Shown here: in pieces, positions 1-7,311 of the stretch | How the letters are laid out: each line of letters starts with the position of its first letter | Position numbering within the stretch: the stretch's first letter is position 1 | From: Bacillota bacterium | Lineage (GTDB): Bacteria > Bacillota > Sulfobacillia > Symbiobacteriales > Symbiobacteriaceae | Direction of reading: 5' to 3' | DNA length: 9,214 nucleotides | NCBI GenBank assembly: GCA_028287415.1 | Contig: JAQBPS010000400.1 | Coordinates: forward strand, 1-9,214 | Translations under genes and position numbers: made by a program | The notes under the pieces: model-generated | Told to the model about the DNA's origin: nothing | Databases searched by the model: none | The model's input: the letters and a program-made list of their open reading frames with translations, nothing else

Positions 1-128
1 AGAACAAGCCGCTTGCCCGTGAACTGCACCGGGTCGTGGATGTGGGGCAGGCAGTACCGGCGGACCTCTATCAGGCGGTGGCTGAGGTGCTGGCGTTCGT
101 CTATCAGTTGAAGCAGAAGGGATATTAA
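1..128 (+). CDS. flhB: FlhB, flagellar type III export switch protein, C-terminal fragment
   Basis: Only the last 41 codons are present, and the gene enters from the left edge. The reading frame has full codons from position 3; the first two bases complete a codon that is probably Glu. The tail reads NKPLARELHRVVDVGQAVP and continues to FVYQLKQKGY and a TAA stop. This matches the end of the FlhB/YscU/EscU cytoplasmic domain, which typically carries an ENxPLAR segment, then xIPxELYxAVAEVLAxVYxLK. FlhB sits at the base of the flagellar export gate with FlhA and switches export from rod/hook to filament substrates after self-cleavage at an NPTH site. That site and the membrane part lie outside the window. 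It could be the short paralogue FhlB (FlhB C-domain only), but the position directly before flhA favours FlhB. Confidence 0.88.
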   Translation, partial: NKPLARELHRVVDVGQAVPADLYQAVAEVLAFVYQLKQKGY

Positions 129-150
129 TACATTTTAATATGCCTTTAAA

Positions 151-158
151 AAGGGAGG
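151..158 (+). promoter_or_regulatory. Shine-Dalgarno site of flhA
   Basis: AAGGGAGG lies 9 nt before GTG 168 and supports that start. It disfavours the overlapping ATG at 140, which opens only a 66-codon ORF in another frame. The 30 bases before it (about 121-150) are strikingly AT-rich for this genome and should leave the ribosome site unstructured. The stretch contains TTTAAT at 134-139, which resembles a -10 box, but no -35 box lies at a proper distance, so no promoter is called. Confidence 0.75.
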
Positions 159-167
159 CCCAACCAC

Positions 168-2231
168 GTGCCTGCACGTGCGGCAGTGAACTTGAGCAAA
201 TACAGCGATGTCCTCATAGCGCTCGCCATCATCATGATCGTCGCTATGCTGGTCATTCCCGTACCCTCCTGGTTGTTGGACATGCTGCTGGCGGTCAACC
301 TGACCGTCTCGGTGGGCATCGTGCTCGTGGCGATCTATAACCAGGAGCCGCTGGAGTTCTCGGTCTTCCCGAGCCTACTGCTGATCACCACCCTCTTCCG
401 GCTCTCCCTGAACGTTTCGTCCGCCCGGCTGATCCTGCTGACCGGCGAGCCTGGCGCGGTGATCAAGGCGTTCGGCGACTTCGTCGTGCAGGGCAACGCC
501 GTGGTTGGCTTCATCATCTTCCTGATCCTCGTGGTTATCCAGTTCGTCGTGATCACCAAGGGTGCTGAGCGCGTCTCCGAAGTGGCGGCCCGCTTCACCC
601 TCGACGCCATGCCCGGCAAGCAGATGGCGATCGATGCCGACCTGAACGCGGGGCTCGTGACCGACGTCGAGGCCCGCGCCCGCCGCAAGGCGATTGAGCA
701 GGAGGCCGACTTCTACGGCGCCATGGACGGCGCCTCGAAGTTCGTCAAGGGCGACGCCATCGCCGGCATGATCATCAACGTGGTCAACCTGCTGGGCGGC
801 ATCGCAGTGGGCGTCTTTATCCAGGGGCGGGACGCCATGGGCGCCCTCAGCCACTTCTCACTGCTGACCGTCGGCGACGGCCTCGTCAGCCAGATTCCCG
901 CCCTGCTCATCTCGACCGCCACCGGTATCGTCGTCACCCGGGCGGCGTCGTCGGGCAACCTTGGCCAGGAGCTCGTGAACCAGCTGCTTCAGCAGCCGCG
1001 GGTGCTCTACCTGACCGGCGGCGCCATCGGCGCCCTCGGCCTGGTGCCGGGGCTCCCGCACCTGCCCTTCCTCGTCCTGTCGGCGATCACCATCTTCCTG
1101 GGCTGGCAGCTGCAGCGGTCGGCGAAGGCCCGTGAGGCGGCGGAGGCGCTGCGGGCCCAGTCGGAAGGCCAGGTGGCGGCCGCCGCGGATGAGCGCAAGC
1201 CCGAGAACGTGCTCGGGCTGCTTCAGGTCGACCCCCTGGAGATCGAGCTCGGCTATGGCCTCCTGGGCCTGGCCGACCAGAGCCTCGGCGGTGACCTGAT
1301 GGAGCGGGTGGTCATGATCCGCCGCCAGACAGCCCTCGACATGGGGCTGGTACTGCCATACATTCGCGTCCGTGATAATATGGGGCTCAAGCCTAACCAA
1401 TATGTGATAAAACTGAAAGGCATTGAGGTAGGGCAGGGAGAATTATTACCTGATCATTTCCTGGCGATGGATCCGGGAAGCGTTTTGGATCCGGTTCCCG
1501 GCCTGGAGACCCGGGAGCCCGCCTTCGGCCTCCCCGCACTCTGGGTGGCCGAGGCGGACCGGGAGCGGGCCGAACTGTCCGGCTACACGGTCGTCGATCC
1601 GCCCGCCGTCGTTGCCACCCACCTCACAGAGCTGATCCGCCGCCATGCCCACGAACTGCTGGGCCGGCAGGAGGTCAAGCAGCTGGTCGACCTGGTCAAG
1701 GAGACGCACCCGGCGGTCGTGGAGGAGCTGCAGCGCAGCTTCGGCCTCGGCGAGATTCAGAAGGTGCTCCAGAACCTGCTGCGGGAAGGGCTCTCCGTCC
1801 GGGACCTGGTCACCATCTTTGAAACGCTGGCGGATTACGGCGGCAACAAGGACCTGGAGCTGCTGACCGAGTATGTGCGGGCGGCCCTGTCACGGTCGAT
1901 CGCCCGGCAGCTGGGCCTGACCGACAAGGTGCGCGTGATCACGGTCCACCCCGACCTGGAGAACCGGATCGCCCAGTCGGTCGACCGCCAGGCCGGCGGG
2001 ACCTACCTGAACCTTGATCCTGACACCATCCATCGCATGATTAACTCGCTGACCCGGCTCGCCGGGGATATGGCGGCGCTGGGCTCCACGCCCCTGGTGC
2101 TGACCTCCCCGGCGATCCGCCCCTATTTCAAGCGGCTGACGGAGCGGGCGATTCCGAAGCTGGTTGTGCTCTCTTATAACGAAGTGGACCCGAACCTGGA
2201 ACTTGAGGCGGTAGGGATGGTGAACGTGTAG
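168..2231 (+). CDS. flhA: FlhA, flagellar type III export gate protein
   Basis: The 687-residue product has the usual length of the FlhA/LcrV-type FHIPEP family. FlhA forms the nonameric export gate in the basal body. It takes part in proton-driven secretion, and its large cytoplasmic ring receives chaperone-substrate complexes. The N-terminal half carries hydrophobic segments at about 14-30, 35-56, 66-76, 110-130, 199-218, 239-255 and 280-312. The FHIPEP loop between them includes DAMPGKQMAIDADLNAG at 146-162 and the ADFYGAMDGASKFVKGDAIAG stretch at about 180-200. The soluble C-domain starts at about 348 with VLGLLQVDPLEIELGYGLL and ends with the typical LSYNEVDPNLELEAVG. Start GTG 168 is chosen for its Shine-Dalgarno at 151-158; GTG 186 is a weaker in-frame alternative. 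The stop TAG shares its last G with the flhF start, which suggests translational coupling. A short low-GC patch lies within the gene at about 1371-1490. Confidence 0.97.
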   Translation: MPARAAVNLSKYSDVLIALAIIMIVAMLVIPVPSWLLDMLLAVNLTVSVGIVLVAIYNQEPLEFSVFPSLLLITTLFRLSLNVSSARLILLTGEPGAVIKAFGDFVVQGNAVVGFIIFLILVVIQFVVITKGAERVSEVAARFTLDAMPGKQMAIDADLNAGLVTDVEARARRKAIEQEADFYGAMDGASKFVKGDAIAGMIINVVNLLGGIAVGVFIQGRDAMGALSHFSLLTVGDGLVSQIPALLISTATGIVVTRAASSGNLGQELVNQLLQQPRVLYLTGGAIGALGLVPGLPHLPFLVLSAITIFLGWQLQRSAKAREAAEALRAQSEGQVAAAADERKPENVLGLLQVDPLEIELGYGLLGLADQSLGGDLMERVVMIRRQTALDMGLVLPYIRVRDNMGLKPNQYVIKLKGIEVGQGELLPDHFLAMDPGSVLDPVPGLETREPAFGLPALWVAEADRERAELSGYTVVDPPAVVATHLTELIRRHAHELLGRQEVKQLVDLVKETHPAVVEELQRSFGLGEIQKVLQNLLREGLSVRDLVTIFETLADYGGNKDLELLTEYVRAALSRSIARQLGLTDKVRVITVHPDLENRIAQSVDRQAGGTYLNLDPDTIHRMINSLTRLAGDMAALGSTPLVLTSPAIRPYFKRLTERAIPKLVVLSYNEVDPNLELEAVGMVNV
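1371..1490 (+). other. Low-GC patch inside flhA
   Basis: By hand count this 120-base stretch is about 45% GC, and its first 90 bases are about 41%. The surrounding gene is about two thirds GC. It uses codons that are rare in the neighbours (ATA, AAA, TTA TTA, GTA, AAT, CAA). The encoded segment from RDNMGLKPNQYVIKLKG to FLAMDPGS is one of the best conserved parts of the FlhA cytoplasmic domain, so the frame and protein are intact. Confidence 0.8.
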
Positions 2232-3409
2232 TGCGCATCAAGAAATATGTCGCCCGGACGCTGCCGGAGGCCATGGCACAGGTCAAGACCGACCTCGGGT
2301 CCGACGCAGTGATCCTCCATACCGCCGAGGTCAAGGTGGGCGGCTGGTTCGGCCTTTTCAGCCAGCGGATGATCCAGGTGATGGCCGCGGTGGAGCAGGA
2401 GGCGTTCACCCGGCCGGATCCCAGGCCCGTGCCCGCACAGCCCGCCCGTCCGCCCCAGCCCGCACAGCGGCCGCAGCCAGCCCAGCTAGCGACCGTAGGG
2501 ATCGCACCGCCGCCAGCAGCGACCGCAACCACCGCCGAGGCCAACGGTGCCCTGGCCACCCAGGTGGCCGACATGAAGATCATGATCACCGAGCTGATGG
2601 ACCGGGTCTCACTTCCCCCCGACGCCCGGCGCCTGGAGCCCGAGTTCCAGCACATGCTCACCGCCCTGCTCAGCAGCGGGGTCCTGGAGCCGGAGGCGAT
2701 GGCCTTCGTGCAAAAAGTCCGGAGCGCCTGCCTCAAAGAGGGTGGCGGAATTGCCGAGGCGGGCGACCGGGCCCGGGCGCTCATGCTGAAACAGCTTGGT
2801 ACCGCCCAGCCCGTCGAACCCGGCCGGGGCCGGGTCGTCGCCCTGGTCGGCCCGACCGGGGTTGGCAAGACGACCACCCTTGCCAAGCTGGCGGCCCACC
2901 TGGCCCTCCAGCGCCAGATGCAGATCGCCCTCATCACCGCCGACACCTATCGCGTCGCCGCCGTCGATCAGCTTCGGACCTACGCCGACATCCTCGGCGT
3001 GCCCCTGGAGGTCGTCTACGAGGAGTGCGAGCTCGGCGCCGCCCTGGAGCGGCAGCGCCACCGGGACATGATCCTGGTTGACACCGCCGGCCGCAGCCCC
3101 CATAACCAGGAGCACATGGCCGAGCTGAACACCTACCTGCAAACCCTCGGCGCTGACGAGACCTACCTGGTAATGAGCCTCACATCCGGCTACCGGGATG
3201 CGCTCCGGGTGGTCGACAACTACCTCCCGCTCGGCTTCGACCGCTTCCTCTTCACCAAGTGGGACGAGGCGGCCGGCCCCGGCCTGATCTACAACCTCGT
3301 CCGCAAGTACAAGCGCCCGCTCTCGTACATCACCAACGGACAGAGCGTGCCGGAGGACATTGAAGTGGCCGATCCGGCAAAGATTACTCAGGCGATTTTA
3401 GGGGAATGA
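2231..3409 (+). CDS. flhF: FlhF, SRP-type GTPase for flagellar placement
   Basis: The 392-residue product is an SRP54/FtsY-family GTPase that, with FlhG, fixes the site and number of flagella and recruits early basal-body parts at the membrane. The N-terminal B domain (1-60) has the FlhF pattern MRIKKYVARTLPEAMAQVK with DLGSDAVIL following. Residues 61-98 form a Pro/Ala/Gln linker with repeated PQPAQ-like units, and an N domain of about 105-195 follows. The G domain starts near 200. Its P-loop is GPTGVGKTT at 207-215, followed by DTYRVAAVDQLRTYA at 238-252, DTAGR at 284-288, TKWDE at 342-346 and GQSVPEDIEVA at 370-380. All the GTPase motifs are intact; Trp in TKWDE stands at a variable position that is often Leu. 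Start GTG 2231 overlaps the flhA stop by 1 nt. The stop overlaps flhG as ATGA. Confidence 0.97.
   Translation: MRIKKYVARTLPEAMAQVKTDLGSDAVILHTAEVKVGGWFGLFSQRMIQVMAAVEQEAFTRPDPRPVPAQPARPPQPAQRPQPAQLATVGIAPPPAATATTAEANGALATQVADMKIMITELMDRVSLPPDARRLEPEFQHMLTALLSSGVLEPEAMAFVQKVRSACLKEGGGIAEAGDRARALMLKQLGTAQPVEPGRGRVVALVGPTGVGKTTTLAKLAAHLALQRQMQIALITADTYRVAAVDQLRTYADILGVPLEVVYEECELGAALERQRHRDMILVDTAGRSPHNQEHMAELNTYLQTLGADETYLVMSLTSGYRDALRVVDNYLPLGFDRFLFTKWDEAAGPGLIYNLVRKYKRPLSYITNGQSVPEDIEVADPAKITQAILGE
3400..3404 (+). promoter_or_regulatory. Shine-Dalgarno site bearing on the flhG start
   Basis: AGGGG at 3400-3404 is only 1 nt from ATG 3406, too close for normal initiation, but about 10 nt from the in-frame ATG 3415. 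Termination of flhF at TGA 3407-3409 could allow re-initiation at 3406 through the ATGA overlap, while the spacing favours 3415. The two proteins differ by only three residues (MSG), and the activator motif is present in both. Confidence 0.5.
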
Positions 3410-4308
3410 GCGGTATGAGGGACCAAGCTGAGCGCCTCCGTCAGATTGCTGAAAGCTACAAGGCAGAGCTCTCCGCCCCCCGACGCCCACCGTCCCGGCG
3501 CACCCGGGTGCTCGCCGTCACCAGCGGCAAGGGCGGCGTCGGCAAGACCAATGTCTCCGTCAACCTGTCCTACGCCCTCCTCGCCATGGGGCGGGAGGTG
3601 ACCGTGCTGGATGCGGACCTCGGGCTTGCCAACGTGGACGTGCTCCTGGGCACGGCCCCGCACATGCACCTGGGCCACGCGATCACGGGGCAGGCGGACA
3701 TCCTTGATTTGATCTACCAGGCCCCCGGCGGCCTGAAGCTGATCGCCGGCGGTTCCGGCCTGGAAGACCTGGCCGACCTGCCGGAGTCCGACCTCCAGCG
3801 GTTCATCCAGACCCTCCGCAAGCTTGAGGGCCACACCGACTTCCTGGTCGTGGACACGGGTGCAGGCCTCGGCCGCACCGTGACCAACTTCGTGCTGGCG
3901 GCGGACGCTGTGCTGATGGTGACCACGCCGGAGCCGACCTCCCTGACCGATGCCTACGCACTCTGCAAGGCGGTCGTCCGCAAGAACCCGGCTGCCGACA
4001 TCAAGCTGATCATCAACCAGGTGGAGAACCGGGCGGATGCGCAGGAGGCCGCCGACCGGCTCAGCGCCACCGTGCTGCGCTTCCTGGGTGCCTCGCTGGA
4101 GTACCTGGGCGCCATTCCGGTGGACCGGGAGGTCTCCCGCTCGGTCCGCCACCAGCAACCCTTTTTCCTGTCAGCCCCGCACAGCCCTGCGAGCCAGGCG
4201 GTGCGCGAGCTCGCACAGCGGCTGGTCGGTGAACCGGGCAGCCCGCGGGCCGGCGTCGGCCTCTTCTTTGACCGGTTGACCCGGGTGTTTGCCCGGTCGA
4301 ATCACTAG
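3406..4308 (+). CDS. flhG: FlhG (YlxH/MinD2), MinD-type ATPase for flagellar number
   Basis: The 300-residue product is a ParA/MinD-family ATPase that controls flagellar number, stimulates the FlhF GTPase, and helps C-ring assembly at the membrane. The N-terminus carries DQAERLRQ at 6-13, which matches the DQAxxLR activator helix that engages FlhF. The deviant Walker A is GKGGVGKTN at 41-49 with signature Lys42. LDADLGLANVDVLLG at 68-82 is the switch I region, and VVDTGAGL at 148-155 is the Walker B/switch II region. TTPEPTSLTDAYA at 173-185 is the strongly conserved FlhG/MinD block. The C-terminus, FFDRLTRVFARSN at 287-299, looks like the amphipathic membrane-targeting helix of MinD relatives. 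The gene is coupled to flhF by ATGA. The start may be ATG 3415 instead, which is better spaced from AGGGG at 3400-3404. Confidence 0.96.
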   Translation: MSGMRDQAERLRQIAESYKAELSAPRRPPSRRTRVLAVTSGKGGVGKTNVSVNLSYALLAMGREVTVLDADLGLANVDVLLGTAPHMHLGHAITGQADILDLIYQAPGGLKLIAGGSGLEDLADLPESDLQRFIQTLRKLEGHTDFLVVDTGAGLGRTVTNFVLAADAVLMVTTPEPTSLTDAYALCKAVVRKNPAADIKLIINQVENRADAQEAADRLSATVLRFLGASLEYLGAIPVDREVSRSVRHQQPFFLSAPHSPASQAVRELAQRLVGEPGSPRAGVGLFFDRLTRVFARSNH

Positions 4309-4347
4309 TCCCGCCCGCTGACGCAGGTATTAGGGGGGCCTCTGGCT

Positions 4348-5004
4348 TTGGACTTGCCAAACATCAACCAGAAGATCGAACTCAAAGTGCTCCACGGCGC
4401 CTTTGCCGCCGCTTACTCCACCTACGTCGAGGATGTCGACAACGATTCACTCGTGGTGGTGCGCCCCACGGTCGGAGGCGAGGTGATCGCCCTGACACCG
4501 GGCGCTGCGGTCCGGGTTGAGTTTGCGATCAAGGGTTCCGCCCGCATCGCATTCCCGACCCGGGTACTCAGCATGGGGGTCCGGGTGCTGCCGGTGCTCG
4601 TGCTTGCCCCTCCGGAAAAGGGCCAGGTCGAACGCTTTCAGCAGCGGGACTTCGTCCGTCTGGAGGACGCCGTTTCGCTGGCGTATACGATCCTCTACTC
4701 GCCCGATCCCAGTGTTCGGCGCCCCGGCAAGCTCAAGACCCAGACCCGTGATATCAGCGGCAATGGCGCCCAGATTCTCTGCCCGCAGTCCTACGCGCCG
4801 GGTACGCAGCTGGACATCAACCTGGATGTCGGCGGGAAGAGCCTGCATGCAGTGGCGGAGGTGATCCGCACGGTTGACCAGGCCAAGGGCTCCGAGTGTT
4901 GGGTCGGCATACGGTTCGTCGGCATGGATGAACGGACACGCGATCAGATCATCCGCTACATTTTTAATGTGCAGCGGGAGCGCCGCAGGCTGGGCCTGCT
5001 GTAA
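4348..5004 (+). CDS. ycgR: YcgR-like flagellar brake protein, PilZ domain (c-di-GMP effector)
   Basis: The 218-residue product has a YcgR-type N-terminal domain (about 3-90, starting LPNINQKIELKVL) and a PilZ domain (about 95-212). Both parts of the c-di-GMP site are visible: RDFVR at 100-104 (RxxxR) and DISGNG at 135-140 (DxSxxG). The protein should therefore bind the second messenger. YcgR/YpfA/DgrA proteins bound to c-di-GMP act on the flagellar motor to slow or stop swimming, and the same role is inferred here. The C-terminal helix IIRYIFNVQRERRR is typical of the family. Start TTG 4348 is supported by AGGGGGG at 4332-4338, about 9 nt upstream. The 39-base gap after flhG holds nothing else. 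In Bacillus the chemotaxis genes follow flhG, whereas here this brake gene takes that place directly before sigD. Confidence 0.93.
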   Translation: MDLPNINQKIELKVLHGAFAAAYSTYVEDVDNDSLVVVRPTVGGEVIALTPGAAVRVEFAIKGSARIAFPTRVLSMGVRVLPVLVLAPPEKGQVERFQQRDFVRLEDAVSLAYTILYSPDPSVRRPGKLKTQTRDISGNGAQILCPQSYAPGTQLDINLDVGGKSLHAVAEVIRTVDQAKGSECWVGIRFVGMDERTRDQIIRYIFNVQRERRRLGLL

Positions 5005-5022
5005 ATCAAGGGTCAACAGAAC

Positions 5023-5811
5023 GTGAGATCGGGGGTGACCCCTTTGGCCGACACCGCGGAACTGTGGCGGCGGTACAAGGAGACGCGCGACGGGCGGGCC
5101 CGCGAGGAGCTGGTGATCGCCTATGCCTCACTGGTGCGTTATGTATCGGGCCGGTTGGCGATGGGGCTTCCCTCCCATATCGAAATGGATGACCTGGAAA
5201 GTTATGGCCTGATCGGCCTGCTCGAAGCGATCGACCGCTTCGACCCGGCCCGTGGCGTCAAGTTTGAAACCTATGCGGTCACCCGGGTGCGGGGCGCGAT
5301 TATTGACCGGCTGCGGGCGGAGACCTGGGCGCCGGCCCTGCGGCACAAGGCCAGGGAGCTGGAGGAGGCGGCTACCCGCCTTGAGACCAAGCTCGGCCAC
5401 CTGCCGACGGACGAGGAACTGGCCGATCACATGTCGCTCTCCATCACGGACCTGCACCGGCGTCAGTCGGAGGTCGCCGCCGCCGTGATCCTGTCGCTCG
5501 ATGAGTCTACGGGTACCAGCGATGACGGGGAAGGCGCCGCGATGGTCGATAAGCTGGAGGACCCGAGCAGCCCCGATCCCGAGGCTGAAGCGCTGTTCAC
5601 CGAGCGCCGGGAGGTGCTGGCTCAAGCGCTGGAGAAGCTGTCCGAAAAAGAGCGCCTGGTGATCACCCTCTTCTATTACGAGGGGTTGACCGCCAAGGAG
5701 ATCGCTCAGGTGATGAGCCTTTCGGTTGCCAGGATTTCGCAGCTGCATGCAAAGGCGATTCTGCGCCTGCGGGGGCGCCTCGCCCGGAGCAAGCAGCAAC
5801 TGATCTCGTGA
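5023..5811 (+). CDS. sigD: Flagellar sigma factor SigD/FliA (sigma-28 family)
   Basis: The 262-residue product is a group 3 sigma factor that directs RNA polymerase to late flagellar, motility and chemotaxis promoters. It is normally held by the anti-sigma FlgM until the hook is complete. Region 2 spans about 33-100 and includes DDLESYGLIGLLEAIDRFDP and RGVKFETYAVTRVRGAIIDRL. Region 3 spans about 105-160. Region 4 spans about 204-252 and includes LSEKERLVITLFYYEGLT and the helix-turn-helix EIAQVMSLSVARISQLHAKA. The usual DWxPRxxR motif between regions 2 and 3 reads TWAPALR at 101-107, one residue shorter and without the first Arg. Start GTG 5023 has AAGGG at 5008-5012, 10 nt upstream. GTG 5035 is possible, but its G-run lies too close. 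The gene follows the PilZ gene by 18 nt. Confidence 0.96.
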   Translation: MRSGVTPLADTAELWRRYKETRDGRAREELVIAYASLVRYVSGRLAMGLPSHIEMDDLESYGLIGLLEAIDRFDPARGVKFETYAVTRVRGAIIDRLRAETWAPALRHKARELEEAATRLETKLGHLPTDEELADHMSLSITDLHRRQSEVAAAVILSLDESTGTSDDGEGAAMVDKLEDPSSPDPEAEALFTERREVLAQALEKLSEKERLVITLFYYEGLTAKEIAQVMSLSVARISQLHAKAILRLRGRLARSKQQLIS

Positions 5812-5815
5812 CCAT

Positions 5816-5822
5816 GAGGGGG
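5816..5822 (+). promoter_or_regulatory. Shine-Dalgarno site of the fapA-like gene
   Basis: GAGGGGG ends 7 nt before ATG 5830 and 4 nt before the in-frame GTG 5827. The spacing selects ATG 5830 as the start. Confidence 0.65.
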
Positions 5823-5829
5823 AAGCGTG

Positions 5830-7290
5830 ATGAACAGCCCGGTTGATCGCACAGGTCTGAATCTCCCCTCCCAGTCCGCTGATGGCCGGGTTGTCATCCG
5901 CGTTTCTCCCGATGGTAACGAGGCGCACATGACCGTCACACCGCCCCGCCCGGGGGGGCAGGCGGTCAACATGCCGCAGGCGCTGACGCTGCTGAGCCGG
6001 AGCGGGGTCACCTACGGCATCGACACCGAAGCGGTGGAACAGCTGCTGGCCCGGGCCGCCGGCAGCGCCGGTGCGGCGGAGGGCGGTCAGTCGGGCATTG
6101 TCGCCCGGGGCAAGTCCCCCGTGCGCGGCCAGGATGCCGTGGTGTCATACCACGAACTGCTGCAGACGCCCTCCGGCTACCCGCAGGCCAAGGCTGATGG
6201 CAGCGTCGACCACTTCCAGCTCAACCTCGTCCGCAATGTGGCGCAGGGCACGGTGCTGGCTACCCGGCAGCCCGCCACCAAGGGGGTGCCGGGCACGAAC
6301 GTGCTCGGCGCCCCGGTAGCATGCGTCGACGGCAAGGAGATCCCGCTGCGCCCCGGCAAGGGCGCACGGCTCTCGGAGGACGGATTGGCGGTCATCGCCG
6401 AGACCGAGGGGCACGCCGTCCTGGGTTATGACGGCCGTGTGGTCGTCTCCCCGATCTTTGAGATTCGCGGCGATGTCGATACCAGCACCGGGAACATCGA
6501 CTTCCTCGGCACGGTCGTCGTCATGGGCAGTATCGCCCAGGGCTATGTGGTGCGGGCGGGGCAGAACCTCGAGATCCATGGCGGCATCGACGGCGGCACG
6601 GTCGAGGCCGGCGGCGACGTGACCGTCCGGTATGGCATCCAAGGCGGCAGCAAGGGTCGTGTGGTGGCCGGGGGCAAGGTGCAGGCCCGGTTCATCGAGA
6701 ATGGCGATGTGCGGTGCCACCGTGACCTGACCGTCAGCGACGGCATTTTGCACAGCAAGGTCCGCTGCAGCGGCAAGGTGAGCGTGGTCGGGCGCCGTGG
6801 CTCGATCATCGGGGGGCAGATCAAGGCGAAGGATGAGGTGGTCAGCCGCACGCTCGGTTCGAGCCTCCTGACCACCACGGAGATCGAGGTGGGGGTCGCG
6901 CCGGAGACGCGCGATGAGCTTGATGTGGTGCGGCGGTCGCTGCACGAGGCGGTGGAGGGGTTGCGCAAGGCGCAGCAGGCGGTCAGTCTCCTGCGGGAGC
7001 TGGAGGCCAAGAATCCGCTCGAGTTCGACCCCGGCAAGCGGTCGATGCTGATGAAGGCGCTGCGCAGCCAGTACCACTTCCAGGGCCAGCGAGACCAGCT
7101 GACCATCCGGAAGGCGGCGCTGGAGGAGGAGGTGCAGCTGACGCAGCTGGGCCGGGTGTGGGCGCAGGACACCGTCTACCCCGGCGTGCGCGTCACGATC
7201 GGCACCGAGACGTATGTGGTGATTGATTCGCTCACGCATGTCAGCTTTTATCTGTCTGATCATCACGAGATCACCCTGGGAACTGCCTGA
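5830..7290 (+). CDS. fapA: FapA family (DUF342) polymerising beta-helix protein
   Basis: The 486-residue product belongs to the DUF342/FapA family, whose members often sit in flagellar or pilus loci. The exact biochemical role is not settled. The N-terminal part (about 20-200) contains the family segment AKADGSVDH at 120-128 and the TKGVPGTNVLG block at 150-160. A right-handed beta-helix of short Gly-spaced turns follows at about 205-345: IRGDVDTSTGNIDFLGTVV, then repeated GG/AGG turns such as AGGDVTVRYGIQGG and AGGKVQARFI. Residues about 362-440 are charged and helical, probably a coiled coil. A short C-terminal beta part (450-486) closes the protein. There is no signal peptide, so a cytoplasmic location is expected. 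ATG 5830 is preferred to GTG 5827 on Shine-Dalgarno spacing. The gene lies 18 nt after sigD and 21 nt before the next small gene. Confidence 0.9.
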   Translation: MNSPVDRTGLNLPSQSADGRVVIRVSPDGNEAHMTVTPPRPGGQAVNMPQALTLLSRSGVTYGIDTEAVEQLLARAAGSAGAAEGGQSGIVARGKSPVRGQDAVVSYHELLQTPSGYPQAKADGSVDHFQLNLVRNVAQGTVLATRQPATKGVPGTNVLGAPVACVDGKEIPLRPGKGARLSEDGLAVIAETEGHAVLGYDGRVVVSPIFEIRGDVDTSTGNIDFLGTVVVMGSIAQGYVVRAGQNLEIHGGIDGGTVEAGGDVTVRYGIQGGSKGRVVAGGKVQARFIENGDVRCHRDLTVSDGILHSKVRCSGKVSVVGRRGSIIGGQIKAKDEVVSRTLGSSLLTTTEIEVGVAPETRDELDVVRRSLHEAVEGLRKAQQAVSLLRELEAKNPLEFDPGKRSMLMKALRSQYHFQGQRDQLTIRKAALEEEVQLTQLGRVWAQDTVYPGVRVTIGTETYVVIDSLTHVSFYLSDHHEITLGTA

Positions 7291-7311
7291 GCCACCGGAG
7301 GTGGGTAGGAG

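Noticed and set aside
105..141. Possible promoter before flhA (TTGAAG 108-113 and TTTAAT 134-139)
   Set aside because: The spacing is 20 bases and the -35 box is poor. The AT-richness may serve ribosome access only, and the gene is most likely read from an upstream operon promoter.
140..340. Plus-strand 66-codon ORF overlapping the flhA start
   Set aside because: It is out of frame with flhA, has no proper ribosome site before ATG 140, and its product is an Arg/His-rich nonsense frame.
2128..2946. Minus-strand ORF of 272 codons opposite flhF
   Set aside because: Its composition is Ala/Arg/Ser/Trp-rich, typical of a shadow frame. It lies opposite FlhF with all motifs intact and crosses the flhA/flhF junction.
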